A model generated the notes under the pieces. That model saw only the letters and a program-made list of their open reading frames with translations. It was not told the origin of the DNA and searched no databases. Position numbers and translations under genes: made by a program. Below are positions 41,594 through 50,805 of a stretch of DNA of 64,000 bases, in pieces (the stretch's first letter is position 1; each line of letters begins with the position of its first letter). Origin of the DNA: Roseovarius sp. (lineage in GTDB: Bacteria > Pseudomonadota > Alphaproteobacteria > Rhodobacterales > Rhodobacteraceae); assembly GCF_030373445.1 (NCBI RefSeq), contig NZ_JAUCYU010000011.1, positions 124,001 through 188,000 of the forward strand, in the 5' to 3' direction.

Positions 41594-42841
41594 ATGACGG
41601 AAAAGCTGAAGGTGGAAGGCCTGTACAAGGTGTACGGTGAACGCCCCGAAGAGGCGATGAGGCTGATCCGAGAAGGGGCCGACCCGGACACCATACGGGA
41701 ACAGACCGGCCAGGTCGCGGCCGTCATCGACGCCTCGTTCAAGGTCGACGAAGGCGAGATTTTCACGATCATGGGGCTTTCCGGTTCCGGCAAGTCGACG
41801 CTCGTGCGCTGCCTCAACAGGTTGATCGAGCCGACCCGAGGCAAGATCATCCTCGACGGGCAGGACATCTTGCAACACTCGAAGTCCGAAATGCGTGCAA
41901 CCCGGCGCCGCAAGATATCGATGGTCTTCCAGAACTTCGCGCTGTTGCCGCACAAGACCGTCTTCGACAATGTCCAACTCGGCCTCAGCCTACGTGGAGA
42001 ATCACGGGAGCATTGCGAGAAAGCCGCGACTGACGCGCTGGCGCAAGTCGGGCTTTCGGGCTGGAGCGACCGGTATCCCGACGACCTGAGCGGCGGGATG
42101 AAACAACGGGTGGGGCTGGCCCGGGCGCTGGCGAGCGATCCGGATATCCTGCTGATGGACGAGCCCTTCAGTGCGCTGGATCCACTCATCCGCGACGAAC
42201 TGCAACGTGAGTTGCTGAAGCTGCAGCGCGAGATCAAGAAAACGATCATTTTCATTACCCACGATTTCCAGGAGGCGGTTAAGCTGAGCGACCACCTCGC
42301 CGTCATGCGTGATGGCCGCTTCGTCCAGGTCGGCACCCCGCAGGACATCGTGTTCCGCCCGTTTGATACCTACGTTAAAAACTTCTCCCGCGAGATGGAC
42401 CGGGGCAGGGTGCTTACTGCAGCTATGCTCGCCGACGCCTTCGAGACGGTGCGCGTGGCTCCCACGGCGCGGGCTGCCGATGCCGCCGCGGCCCTTGATG
42501 CCGCCGGGCGGCCCTTCGCTCTGGTCGAAACGCCGAGCGGCGCGGTCCAGGGCTACGTCGGTCGCTCCGACCTTTCGCGCACCGGCGGCACCGTTTCGGA
42601 CGCGATGAACGACCTCTCGGCCAAGTTGGCATCAGACGAGATCGTCGGCAATGCCTATGACCGGTTCCAGCCGAACCGACCGGTGGCCGTTGTCACCCCC
42701 GATCAGCGCGTGACAGGGCTGGTGACGGCCGATGACGTGCTCGGCTTCCTTGCCGGCAAGACCATGCCCGACCTCCGCCTTGTTGCGGAACGGGCTCCGG
42801 TACACGCGCCTACACCCGCCTACCAGGAGGCCAACCCATGA
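41594..42841 (+). CDS. Quaternary-amine ABC transporter ATP-binding protein (ProV-like, with C-terminal extension)
   Basis: A 415-residue ATPase with Walker A GLSGSGKST, Q-loop VFQNFALLPH, signature LSGGMKQR, Walker B ILLMDEPFSALDP and switch His in FITHDFQEA. About 120 residues after the core resemble the tandem CBS-type regulatory region of ProV (GYVGRSDLSRTGG, RVTGLVTADDVLGFLAG). The ATG at 41594 begins the conserved MTEKLKVEGLYK; the longer frame runs through the promoter region. It heads an operon with permease and binding protein, in reverse order to the first system. Confidence 0.88.
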   Translation: MTEKLKVEGLYKVYGERPEEAMRLIREGADPDTIREQTGQVAAVIDASFKVDEGEIFTIMGLSGSGKSTLVRCLNRLIEPTRGKIILDGQDILQHSKSEMRATRRRKISMVFQNFALLPHKTVFDNVQLGLSLRGESREHCEKAATDALAQVGLSGWSDRYPDDLSGGMKQRVGLARALASDPDILLMDEPFSALDPLIRDELQRELLKLQREIKKTIIFITHDFQEAVKLSDHLAVMRDGRFVQVGTPQDIVFRPFDTYVKNFSREMDRGRVLTAAMLADAFETVRVAPTARAADAAAALDAAGRPFALVETPSGAVQGYVGRSDLSRTGGTVSDAMNDLSAKLASDEIVGNAYDRFQPNRPVAVVTPDQRVTGLVTADDVLGFLAGKTMPDLRLVAERAPVHAPTPAYQEANP

Positions 42842-43752
42842 TGGACCGTGTCCCGCAGGAATACGTCTTTCCGCTGGATGACTACATCCAGACCGGCGTG
42901 CACTGGGTGGTGGACGAGTGGCGCCCCTTCTTCCAGGCACTCCGCTGGCCGATCGCCAAGGTGCTCGATGTCACGCTGGACAGCCTCGTATTCATGCCCT
43001 TCTGGGGCGTCGTCGCGGTTCTTCTGGTCCTCGGCTGGCGGCTCGCCGATATCCGGGCGGGCATCACCGCCGCCCTGTCCTTCACGGTGATCGCGTTCCT
43101 CGGCCTTTGGGACGAGGCAATGATCTCGCTGTCGATCCTCATCACCTCGGTGGTGTTCTGCGTCATCGTGGGCGTCCCTCTGGGCATCCTCGCAGGGCGA
43201 AGCAACATGTTCTGGGCCTTCCTGCGGCCTATCCTCGACACGATGCAGACCACGCCCTCTTTCGTCTATCTCGTGCCCGTGGTCATGCTTTTCGGGATCG
43301 GCACCGTACCCGGGGTCATCGCCACCATCATCTTCTCCATGCCGCCAATCATCCGGCTGACCAACCTCGGCCTGCGCCAGGTGCCCGCCGACGCCATCGA
43401 GGCAGGTGAGGCATTCGGCGCGACCGAGTGGCAGACCCTGGTCCGGATACGCATGCCGATGGCGATGCCCTCGATCATGGCTGGATTGAATCAGACCCTT
43501 CTGATGGCGTTGGTGATGAGCGTGATCATCTCGATGATCGGCGCCGAGGGTCTCGGCCTGACCGTGCTGCGCGGGATCGGCGCGCTCGATGTCGGGCTGG
43601 CGGGTATCGGTGGCCTGTCGATCGTGCTGATCGCGATTTCGCTCGACCGGATCACGCAGGGCCTCGGACAGCCACGGAAATCCGCCGGCGACCAAAAGGG
43701 TTTCATCGGCCGCATCGGACGCGCGGCGCAACTCCGTAGGTCCGCGGCCTGA
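42838..43752 (+). CDS. Quaternary-amine ABC transporter permease (ProW-like)
   Basis: A 304-residue membrane protein with about six hydrophobic segments, DTMQTTPSFVYLVPVVMLFG and coupling loop EAGEAFGATEWQTLVRIRMP. Its start overlaps the ATPase stop by 4 bases (ATGA, with a second ATG at 42841). It is closely related in plan to the permease at 2580, including the MQTxPxFVYLxPxVMLxG segment. Confidence 0.88.
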   Translation: MMDRVPQEYVFPLDDYIQTGVHWVVDEWRPFFQALRWPIAKVLDVTLDSLVFMPFWGVVAVLLVLGWRLADIRAGITAALSFTVIAFLGLWDEAMISLSILITSVVFCVIVGVPLGILAGRSNMFWAFLRPILDTMQTTPSFVYLVPVVMLFGIGTVPGVIATIIFSMPPIIRLTNLGLRQVPADAIEAGEAFGATEWQTLVRIRMPMAMPSIMAGLNQTLLMALVMSVIISMIGAEGLGLTVLRGIGALDVGLAGIGGLSIVLIAISLDRITQGLGQPRKSAGDQKGFIGRIGRAAQLRRSAA

Positions 43753-43803
43753 AAACGATAATCAAAGTCCAGACACTCGCACAAACCAACAGGAGAAAGA
43801 TCA

Positions 43804-44847
43804 ATGACGCGACACAACCGGAAAAGCTATGCACGCGCGCTTGCAGCGGGGGTCTCGGCCCTTCTGGCAGTCACGGCGCCTGGCTTCGCCCAGGACGCCC
43901 TTCCGGGCGAAGGGCAGACATTGCAACCGGCCCGGCCCAACTGGGATTCGTTCTGGTTCGGCCAGAAGATCGTGGATCTCGGCCTCGAAGAGCTGGGCTA
44001 TGAGGTCAAGAACCCGATGACGCTGGGGTCGAGCGCCATCTTCACCTCGATCGCGCGCAACGACATCCAGTATTCCGTTGACACGATCCTGCCCAATCAC
44101 TCGGCCTTCTACGAGGAGACGAAGGATGACGTGATGCCCGTCGGCCCGATCATGGATCCGGGCACCGTGCAGGGCTACATGGTCGACAAGAAGACTGCCG
44201 AGGAATACGATATTCGCTACCTCGAGGATCTCAAGGATCCCGAGATTGCCGCCTTGTTTGATCAGGATGGTGACGGCAAGGCCGATATGGTGGGCCCTTC
44301 CGTTGGGTGGACAGGCTCTTCCGCGGTTGCCATGAAACACATGGCCGACTTGGGGCTGGAAGACACGGTGCGCGTCGTTCAGGGCGAATACACCGCGTTG
44401 GCGGCGGACGCGGTCGGCCGCTACTCATCTGGCGATCCCATCTTCCTCTACACGTGGTATCCCAACCCGACCACCATGAAGCTGAAGCCCGGCGAAGATC
44501 TCGTCTGGCTGGAACTGAAGGATGTGTCGCTCCCAGATGACCAGATGAAAAAATACCAACCCCTCGCCGATGTCGATGGCTGCCGGTCCAACCCGTGCGA
44601 CGTGGGTTGGCTGCCCACGGTCTATTATATTGCGGTCAACAAGGAATGGGCGGCGGAGAATCCGGCGGCTCTTGAGTTCTTCAACCAGATTGAAATGACG
44701 CTCGTGGACCGTGCCGAGCAGAACGTGAAGATGCTGAACGGCGAAGGCCGCGAGGAAGACATCGCGCGCCATGCCGAGGAATGGATCGCGGCCCACCGCG
44801 AGGAATTCGACACGTGGCTCGCGGCAGCACGGGCAGCCGCCGAGTAG
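43804..44847 (+). CDS. Quaternary-amine ABC transporter substrate-binding protein (ProX/OpuAC-like)
   Basis: A 347-residue periplasmic binding protein with an N-terminal signal (ALAAGVSALLAVTAPGFA, cut before QDA). The mature protein has RPNWDSFWFGQKIVD, VGPSVGWTGSSAVAM and FLYTWYPNPTTMKLKPG, with many Trp/Tyr residues suited to a cationic or zwitterionic ligand. The AACAGGAGAAAG site precedes the ATG. Gene order places it last, before a hairpin terminator. Ligand may be an aromatic or aliphatic betaine; the divergent monooxygenase operon favours the former. Confidence 0.87.
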   Translation: MTRHNRKSYARALAAGVSALLAVTAPGFAQDALPGEGQTLQPARPNWDSFWFGQKIVDLGLEELGYEVKNPMTLGSSAIFTSIARNDIQYSVDTILPNHSAFYEETKDDVMPVGPIMDPGTVQGYMVDKKTAEEYDIRYLEDLKDPEIAALFDQDGDGKADMVGPSVGWTGSSAVAMKHMADLGLEDTVRVVQGEYTALAADAVGRYSSGDPIFLYTWYPNPTTMKLKPGEDLVWLELKDVSLPDDQMKKYQPLADVDGCRSNPCDVGWLPTVYYIAVNKEWAAENPAALEFFNQIEMTLVDRAEQNVKMLNGEGREEDIARHAEEWIAAHREEFDTWLAAARAAAE

Positions 44848-44868
44848 AGCAGATCGCAAATCGCAGGT

Positions 44869-44896
44869 GAGGGCGCGTCCGGTCGGAGGCGCCCTC
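44869..44896 (+). terminator. Terminator hairpin after the second ProX-like gene
   Basis: GAGGGCGC (44869-44876) and GCGCCCTC (44889-44896) form a perfect 8-bp stem with a 12-base loop. It is followed by CGTCTTTGCGTCTT, a weak U-rich tail. It ends the ABC operon 22 bases after the stop codon. Confidence 0.65.
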
Positions 44897-44978
44897 CGTC
44901 TTTGCGTCTTGATTCGCTCCACCACCCATCACTAGAATCGATCCAACCAATCTTGCATCGACAGGACGTGCGGATGCC

Positions 44979-45944
44979 ATGAGCCTATCACGAGACATAA
45001 ACTGGAACCTGCTCTACACCTTCGTCGTCATCGCCGAGATGCAAAGCCTGTCGCGTGCGGCGCGCGTTCTGGGCCGCGGTCAGCCTGCGGTCAGTGCGGC
45101 ACTGAAGAACCTCGAGGCCCAGGTTGGGGTCCGGCTGATCGACCGCGGCGCCCATTTCTTCCGGTTGACCAGCTCGGGCAAGCTGCTGTACCGCGAAGCA
45201 GTGGAGATTTGCGGCGCGATAGACAGAATTTCCCTTCTGCTGTCGGATACTGAGGACACGCTGACGGGCAAGGTTCGCCTGACATCCGCCAGCCAAATGA
45301 CCAGCCCCATCATCAACGACTCGCTCAGGGCATTTCACCTCCGTCACCCCAATGCGACGATTTCGTCAACAGTGATGAACAGCCCCGAACTGCTGCTTGC
45401 CCTGACCAACAAGCTCATCCACTTTGGCATTGCGCCCATCTTCGACAAGAATCCCGACTTCAATTACGTGCATATCTTCAAGGAGTACTGCGCCTTCTAC
45501 TGCGGGGCCGGGCATCCACTCTTCGGGCGGTCGGATCTTGCCGTGTCGGACCTGAAAGACCAGAACGCCATCGTGTACCAGACGGCGCTCCTGTCCGACG
45601 CACTTCATTCGATTACCGAGCTGACGAACGAGGTCGGGTTCGCGCAGCCCTATGTCGGGGTCGCCAACACGTTGGACGAGTTGCGGCGCATGGTGGTCTC
45701 GGGCATCGGAATCGGTGCAATCCCTGTCCAGATCGCTGCCCGTGACGTGCGCGACGGACGGCTCTGGCGGTTGCCGCCCTACGACGATGTCATGCCGATC
45801 GACGTGTATCTCGTCTCTAACCCGCGCGTTCGGCCCAGCCAGACCGAGCTGGCCTTTCTCGAAGTTTTGAATGAACAGATCGACAATATGCTGCCCGAAG
45901 ATCGTGTCTACCGAACGACGAACACGGCCGATTTCATGCCCTAG
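44979..45944 (+). CDS. LysR-family transcriptional regulator
   Basis: A 321-residue LysR protein. Helix-turn-helix SLSRAARVLGRGQPAVSAAL lies at about 24-43, followed by the linker helix and an effector domain from about 95 (LTGKVRLTSASQMTSPIIND). It lies downstream of the quaternary-amine ABC operon and likely controls it or the divergent monooxygenase operon. The start is followed at once by LSRDINWNLLYTFV, the usual first helix. Confidence 0.86.
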   Translation: MSLSRDINWNLLYTFVVIAEMQSLSRAARVLGRGQPAVSAALKNLEAQVGVRLIDRGAHFFRLTSSGKLLYREAVEICGAIDRISLLLSDTEDTLTGKVRLTSASQMTSPIINDSLRAFHLRHPNATISSTVMNSPELLLALTNKLIHFGIAPIFDKNPDFNYVHIFKEYCAFYCGAGHPLFGRSDLAVSDLKDQNAIVYQTALLSDALHSITELTNEVGFAQPYVGVANTLDELRRMVVSGIGIGAIPVQIAARDVRDGRLWRLPPYDDVMPIDVYLVSNPRVRPSQTELAFLEVLNEQIDNMLPEDRVYRTTNTADFMP

Positions 45945-46222
45945 GACAATGCGGCCGGGTCAGTGCAATATCCTCTTGGTGCCAAGCTGAGAACGCGTCG
46001 CTCGACCAAAAGGGGCACGGTTCCATTTGAAGATGTGTCGACTGAATGGGCTACCTTCTTGATTGAACAGACCCGACCGGCGCCAATCATCGCGACATTC
46101 AAGGTGGTCTCTTTCCCCATCAATCAGGCTCCTGGACCGCGCGGGTTCCTGTTCAGTCAAAATGTGCGACATCGCTCGAGGCGACGTGATCGAGCCCCCG
46201 TTCCCAAAGGCTGTGTCAGCAT
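45945..46222. other. Non-coding stretch between convergent genes, no gene recognised
   Basis: About 280 bases of mixed composition. Short open frames on both strands lack family patterns or ribosome sites. It could be a decayed gene or insertion-element remnant, but no terminal repeats were found. Confidence 0.4.
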
Positions 46223-46546
46223 TCAGTCGGTGACGGTCTTTACGTTATCCAACTCCATGTCCAGCAATACAGACGCGAGGCACTTGCCATGCGCATCAAG
46301 CGCCAGTGAGCGCGTGACCCCACCGGTCAGCGCCCCGCGGATCACGAAATTGAGCGCGCAGAGCTGGGGCAGAGCGTAACGCGTGACGTCGTCCGTCGCG
46401 AAAACGCCGAAATGTGCGGCGACCCGGGCCGGGGTGACATGATCCCGGATTAGCGACCAGTGTGCCGGATCGTAGGAAATGACCGAGATGTTGGACACGT
46501 CGCCTTTGTCGCCTGTCCGGGCATGGGCGATGTCATGCAGTTTCAT
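46223..46546 (-). CDS. DUF4387-like protein (AtuA-associated)
   Basis: A 107-residue protein beginning MKLHDIAHARTGDKGDVSN, a pattern typical of the small DUF4387-like proteins found beside AtuA/DUF1446. Its ATG at 46546 overlaps the end of the AtuA gene by 14 bases, which implies coupled expression and probably complex formation. No catalytic role is known for this family. Confidence 0.8.
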   Translation of the reverse strand: MKLHDIAHARTGDKGDVSNISVISYDPAHWSLIRDHVTPARVAAHFGVFATDDVTRYALPQLCALNFVIRGALTGGVTRSLALDAHGKCLASVLLDMELDNVKTVTD

Positions 46547-47876
46547 GGTGGACCTCCAGCATCTCGACAACTGCCTTGACCGTGGCGGCGGGCATCAGGG
46601 TCGAGGCGATGGCCAGCACTTCGCGCACCATTCCCGTGGCCCCTCCGCCACCCGCAGGGCCGGCGAGGTAAAGGCCCTCGACCTCTTCTGCGACCCGCTG
46701 CGCCGTGTCGCGATCCGCGCAGCGGGCGGCATAGCGGACGCGGACCTCGGGCGCAGATGTATGTCTGCTCGCCCCTTGCCAGACCGAGTTGACGCCGATC
46801 AGCTCGCCGCGCTCCTCGAATATCTCGGCCCGATGCGGGGCAAGGCGCGCCTGCAAGATTTCAACGGCCAGCTGACCGCGGGCCACGCAATTGGCGCCAG
46901 CATAGCTGATCTGACCTTCGCCGATCCAGCCGTCGCGATACCCGACGGAGACCTTGAACTGTCCCGTGGCCGGCGCCCCGGTCGCACCACTTACCCCGAC
47001 GCGGTCGGTGCCAAGGTCCTGGAAGTCGACGCTTGAAAAGTCGGCCACCACGTCGGGTTGCAGGTAGCGGGCGGGATCGTGGATTTCGTAGAGAAGCTGC
47101 TCGATGCAGGTGGCGCGGGTTATGCGGCCGCCAGTGCCTTGCAACTTGGTAATCGTGGCATTTCCGTCGGCGCCGACCTCGGCCAGAGGGTGCCCGACCG
47201 CGGCGAGATCGGGCACCTCCTTTACGCCGGGATCGGCGAAATACCCGCCGGTGATCTGGGCAGCACATTCCAACAGGTGGCCGATCAGCACGCCTCGGCC
47301 CAGTCTCTCCCAGTCATCCCGCGCCCAGCCGAACTCGTGCACCAGCGGCGCAAGGAACAGCGTCGGGTCCGAAGCCCGGCCGCAGATCACCACATCCGCA
47401 TCTGCCTTCAGCGCCGTGACGAGGCCGTCGATTCCGACGTAGGCATTGGCCGAGACCAACCGGTCACCGAGATCCTCGGCAGGGGCTCCGGTTTCATCCA
47501 GAACGAAGCTGCCGATCCGGTCGAGCACGTCGTCGCCGGTGACGGCGGCCACCTTGAGCCCCGTGAGCCCAAGTTCGCGCGCGATCCGGGCGGTGTGCTG
47601 CGCCGCGCCGAGAGGGTTCGCCGCCCCCATGTTTGTCACGACCTTCGTGCCGTTCCTGGCGCATACCGGCAGCACTGCGCGCATGCGCCGCTCGAGCAGC
47701 GGATCGTAGCCGCCAGACGGATCGTTGCGCCGCGCCTGCTGCGCCAAGGCAATCGTACGCTCGCCGAGGCACTCGAACACGAGGTAGTCGAGCTTGCCCC
47801 GCTCTGCAAGGTCGAGGGCCGGGGCAAGCCTGTCACCCTGAAACCCTGCGCCGGCACCGATCCGGACCACGCTCAT
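46533..47876 (-). CDS. AtuA-like (DUF1446) protein
   Basis: A 447-residue protein of the AtuA/DUF1446 family, named from acyclic terpene utilisation but often found in other acid pathways. Motifs are RIGAGAGFQGDRLAPALDLAE at the start (shortened here as RIGAGAGFQGDRL), LDYLVFECLGERT, TNMGAANPLGAA, ITGGYFADPGVKEVP, and AGPAGGGGATGMVRE. The ATG at 47876 overlaps the TRAP permease stop by 4 bases. The biochemical reaction is not established. It likely acts on the TAXI-TRAP substrate together with the DUF4387 partner. Confidence 0.82.
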   Translation of the reverse strand: MSVVRIGAGAGFQGDRLAPALDLAERGKLDYLVFECLGERTIALAQQARRNDPSGGYDPLLERRMRAVLPVCARNGTKVVTNMGAANPLGAAQHTARIARELGLTGLKVAAVTGDDVLDRIGSFVLDETGAPAEDLGDRLVSANAYVGIDGLVTALKADADVVICGRASDPTLFLAPLVHEFGWARDDWERLGRGVLIGHLLECAAQITGGYFADPGVKEVPDLAAVGHPLAEVGADGNATITKLQGTGGRITRATCIEQLLYEIHDPARYLQPDVVADFSSVDFQDLGTDRVGVSGATGAPATGQFKVSVGYRDGWIGEGQISYAGANCVARGQLAVEILQARLAPHRAEIFEERGELIGVNSVWQGASRHTSAPEVRVRYAARCADRDTAQRVAEEVEGLYLAGPAGGGGATGMVREVLAIASTLMPAATVKAVVEMLEVHHETA

Positions 47877-49735
47877 GTCGTCACCCTCCGCTTGTTCGTG
47901 CGGCCAGTGAAATAGGCGCCTGCCAACAGGGCCAGGGCTAGGAAGGGCGTCACCGGGTGGGGATAGATGGCCAGGATAATGATTGCGAGATATAGCATGA
48001 TGTTGACGGCCCGCACATGATGCAATCTCGCCCCGGCCAGAAGACCCGGCACCGCGATGACCAACACCATCCCCGCCGTAACAGCCTCCAGGATGTCGAG
48101 CGGCCCACCCCCCAGCAACACGCCCGGATAGAGCAGCAGCAGGAACGGCACGATATAAGTGACTGCTCCCAAACGCACGGCCTCGCCCGCGGCAGGCAGC
48201 CAATTGGTCCCGGCGATGCCCGAACCCACAAAGACCGCCACGCAGACCGGCGGCGTTATGACCGAGATTGTCGCGAAGTAAAAAACGAAGAGATGCGCGG
48301 CCAGCGGATCAACGCCGACAGCGGTCATGGCCGGGGCCAGCACGGCGGCGACCAGCACGTAGGCTGCGGTTGTCGGCAGCCCCATGCCCATGATCAGGCA
48401 GACCGCGCCAACGATCACCGCGACCAGCACGATGCTGTCGCCCGCAACCGAGACGATAAGCGAAGACAGTGTCACACCGATGCCAGTCAGGTTGATCATC
48501 GCCACCAGCACTTGTGCCCCCGCCAGCAAGACGCCGATGATGACCATGCCTTTGCCCGCATCCTCTAGCCCATTCAGCAACTTGCGGACCATCTCGCGCA
48601 AGCTCAGCCGTCCGGTTTCGGTGGCGAAGAAGGCAATTAACAAGCCGACGATACCGTAGAACGCCGAGGTCGCGATAGACCGTCCCAGCCAGATGCCGAC
48701 GCCAAGCCCTCCGAGCGCGGCAAGGATCGGCACCATCCGGCGAGGGGCCAGGATCGTGGCCCATTGCGGCATCTCCTCGTCCGGTACAACGGCCAGTCCG
48801 CGCCGCAGCGCGACGAAATGCACGGTCATGAAGACCGAAATGTAGAAAAGAACTGCCGGAAGGATCGCGCCGACGATGATGGTCAGGTAGGGCAAGCCGA
48901 GGATCTCGGCCATGACGAAGGCCGCGGCCCCCATAATCGGCGGGGCGATCTGGCCGCCGGTAGAGGCCACCGCCTCAACCGCCGCTGCGAAAGGGCGAGG
49001 ATAGCCCAGTCGGATCATCATCGGTATCGTGAAATTGCCCGTGGTCGCCACGTTCGCGACCGCCGAGCCCGAGATCATCCCGAAAAGCCCTGACGCAATG
49101 GTTGCGATCTTTGCTGCGCCGCCGGGCTGTCTTCCACCAAGCCGCATGGCGAGGTCCATGAAAGCCTGACCGCCACCGGTATGCAGCAGCAGCGCGCCGA
49201 ACAGAACGAAGGCGGCAATTACCGTGGCGGCAACGCCCGTCAGCATCCCCCAGATGCCCAGATCGCCCAGGAAGATCGTTTCGGTCACGAACTCGATCCC
49301 GAAGCCGCGATGACGCAGCGGACTAGGCAGGTAGTTGCCGAACAGTGCGTAGCCCAGCCCCAGCAGCACGAGGATCGGAAAGATCAGCCCGACAGTTCGC
49401 CGCCCGAGCTCCAATACCGCCAGAACCAGTCCTGCTGTCAGAACCATGTCGAACCGTGTAGCCCAAGGCAGTTCCGTCATGATCCGGTCGTAGTTGGCGA
49501 CTACATAGGCACAAGCCGTGAGCGTTATCGCTGTTAACGTGAGGTCGATGACCAGCCCGACGGGGCGCCAGGTCTTCCCGGCGCCCAGCGGGTAGAGTGC
49601 AAAGCCGAGCGTCGTCACCAGCGCTAGGAAAAGCGCGCGTTGGATAAGCCCCTCGAAGGGACCGGTTGCCGCGGTGTAGAGGACGAAGAGCCCGACGAGG
49701 ATCGCCAGCCCCTTCTGGATGCGCTCGGCAGTCAT
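47873..49735 (-). CDS. TRAP transporter fused permease (4TM/12TM, TAXI type)
   Basis: A 620-residue membrane protein that joins DctQ-like (four segments) and DctM-like (about twelve segments) parts in one chain, the form usual with TAXI binding proteins. DctM hallmarks are ISGSAVANVATTGNFTIPMM, STGGQIAPPIMGAAAFVMAE, IMGMGLPTTAAYVLVAAVLA and TPPVCVAVFVGSGI. It follows the TAXI binding-protein gene by 10 bases and is coupled to AtuA. Confidence 0.88.
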   Translation of the reverse strand: MTAERIQKGLAILVGLFVLYTAATGPFEGLIQRALFLALVTTLGFALYPLGAGKTWRPVGLVIDLTLTAITLTACAYVVANYDRIMTELPWATRFDMVLTAGLVLAVLELGRRTVGLIFPILVLLGLGYALFGNYLPSPLRHRGFGIEFVTETIFLGDLGIWGMLTGVAATVIAAFVLFGALLLHTGGGQAFMDLAMRLGGRQPGGAAKIATIASGLFGMISGSAVANVATTGNFTIPMMIRLGYPRPFAAAVEAVASTGGQIAPPIMGAAAFVMAEILGLPYLTIIVGAILPAVLFYISVFMTVHFVALRRGLAVVPDEEMPQWATILAPRRMVPILAALGGLGVGIWLGRSIATSAFYGIVGLLIAFFATETGRLSLREMVRKLLNGLEDAGKGMVIIGVLLAGAQVLVAMINLTGIGVTLSSLIVSVAGDSIVLVAVIVGAVCLIMGMGLPTTAAYVLVAAVLAPAMTAVGVDPLAAHLFVFYFATISVITPPVCVAVFVGSGIAGTNWLPAAGEAVRLGAVTYIVPFLLLLYPGVLLGGGPLDILEAVTAGMVLVIAVPGLLAGARLHHVRAVNIMLYLAIIILAIYPHPVTPFLALALLAGAYFTGRTNKRRVTT

Positions 49736-49745
49736 GGTTCGCTTC

Positions 49746-50708
49746 TTACTCGGCGGGCTTCAGTTTGGCGGGCAGGTCGATGCCTTGTTCCTCGAACCAT
49801 TTCGCGGCACCCGGGTGCAGCGGGATAGTACCGAACTGAAGGGTCATGTCCGCAAGGTTCGCACCCTTCAGGCTGGCCATCGCATTGGCCTGTGCGGTTT
49901 CGTCCTCCATTACGGCCTTGACGATCTTGTAAGCGGTGTCCTCGTCCATCGAGTTGGGTGCCGCGACACCGACGCCGAAGCTCCACGTCGTGTAGGCCGG
50001 GATGCCGTCCGCCGCGCCTTCGGGGATATCGACGACCGAGATGTCAGGCATCTCGGTACGCAGCGTTTCGGCCTGTTCGGGCGTCAGGCCCAGGATGGCG
50101 ATGTCGGTAGAGGTGGCGATGTCCATGGTAGACCCGTCCAGCTTGTTGCCCGAGCCGGACTTGACGTAGCCCGCGACGCGGTTGTCCTTTATCATACCGA
50201 CAACATCGGTGGTCGAACCGCGCACATAATCGGCGCTCAGCCCGAGCGTCGCAAAAACCGCTTCGGTCGTGGCCTCGGTGGCCGATCCCTTGATGCCTGG
50301 GTTGAAGCGCACGCCCTCCAGCCCTGCCAGATCCTGGACTCCTGCATCGGCCCGCATCACCACGTTCTGCGGTGCTCCGGTGTATACCCAGAGCAGGCTC
50401 AGATCCTGCGGTTTGCCTTCGAAGTCGTTCTTGCCCGCGGCCGCATGCTGGGCGACATTCGTGGTGACCAAGCCCAAATCAACCTGCCCGCGTTCCATGC
50501 GGCGGATGTTGTCCATTGTCGCGCCGGTTTCAACGACGGAAGCGCGCAGCCCGTCGGCATTTTCATTGATCAACTGACCCACGGCAACGAAATAGCCATA
50601 GTGGCTGGACGAAGCAGAGGTTGACCCAATCAACAGGTCCTTGTCTTGGGCCAACAGCGGCCCGGCAAGCAGTGTGGCGCCCAGTAGGGCGTAGGTAAAA
50701 TGTTTCAT
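49746..50708 (-). CDS. TAXI-family TRAP transporter substrate-binding protein
   Basis: A 320-residue periplasmic protein with a signal peptide (LLGATLLAGPLLA-Q) and the TAXI pattern LLIGSTSASSSHYGYFVA, VVETGATMDNIRRMERGQVDLG and LEGVRFNPGIKGSATE. GGGAGGAAT precedes the ATG. TAXI proteins deliver dicarboxylates or related acids to fused TRAP permeases. It is first in the operon and is divergent from the LysR gene at 50806. Confidence 0.88.
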   Translation of the reverse strand: MKHFTYALLGATLLAGPLLAQDKDLLIGSTSASSSHYGYFVAVGQLINENADGLRASVVETGATMDNIRRMERGQVDLGLVTTNVAQHAAAGKNDFEGKPQDLSLLWVYTGAPQNVVMRADAGVQDLAGLEGVRFNPGIKGSATEATTEAVFATLGLSADYVRGSTTDVVGMIKDNRVAGYVKSGSGNKLDGSTMDIATSTDIAILGLTPEQAETLRTEMPDISVVDIPEGAADGIPAYTTWSFGVGVAAPNSMDEDTAYKIVKAVMEDETAQANAMASLKGANLADMTLQFGTIPLHPGAAKWFEEQGIDLPAKLKPAE

Positions 50709-50725
50709 GGTATTCCTCCCGTTGT

Positions 50726-50740
50726 GCCCGCAACGCGGGC
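50726..50740. other. Small GC hairpin in divergent promoter region
   Basis: GCCCGC (50726-50731) and GCGGGC (50735-50740) form a tight 6-bp stem with a 3-base turn just upstream of the TAXI gene's ribosome site. The AT-rich part nearer the LysR gene (GATATTTGCCATAATTAG) is the likelier regulator target. Confidence 0.35.
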
Positions 50741-50805
50741 CTGGGGGCAGCGTCGCACAGGTTGCCTGTTGTCAGAATTGCGATATTTGCCATAATTAGT
50801 GTGCA

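Noticed and set aside
45963..46379. 138-codon plus-strand frame as a gene
   Set aside because: It runs into the antisense of DUF4387, lacks a ribosome site and shows no domain.
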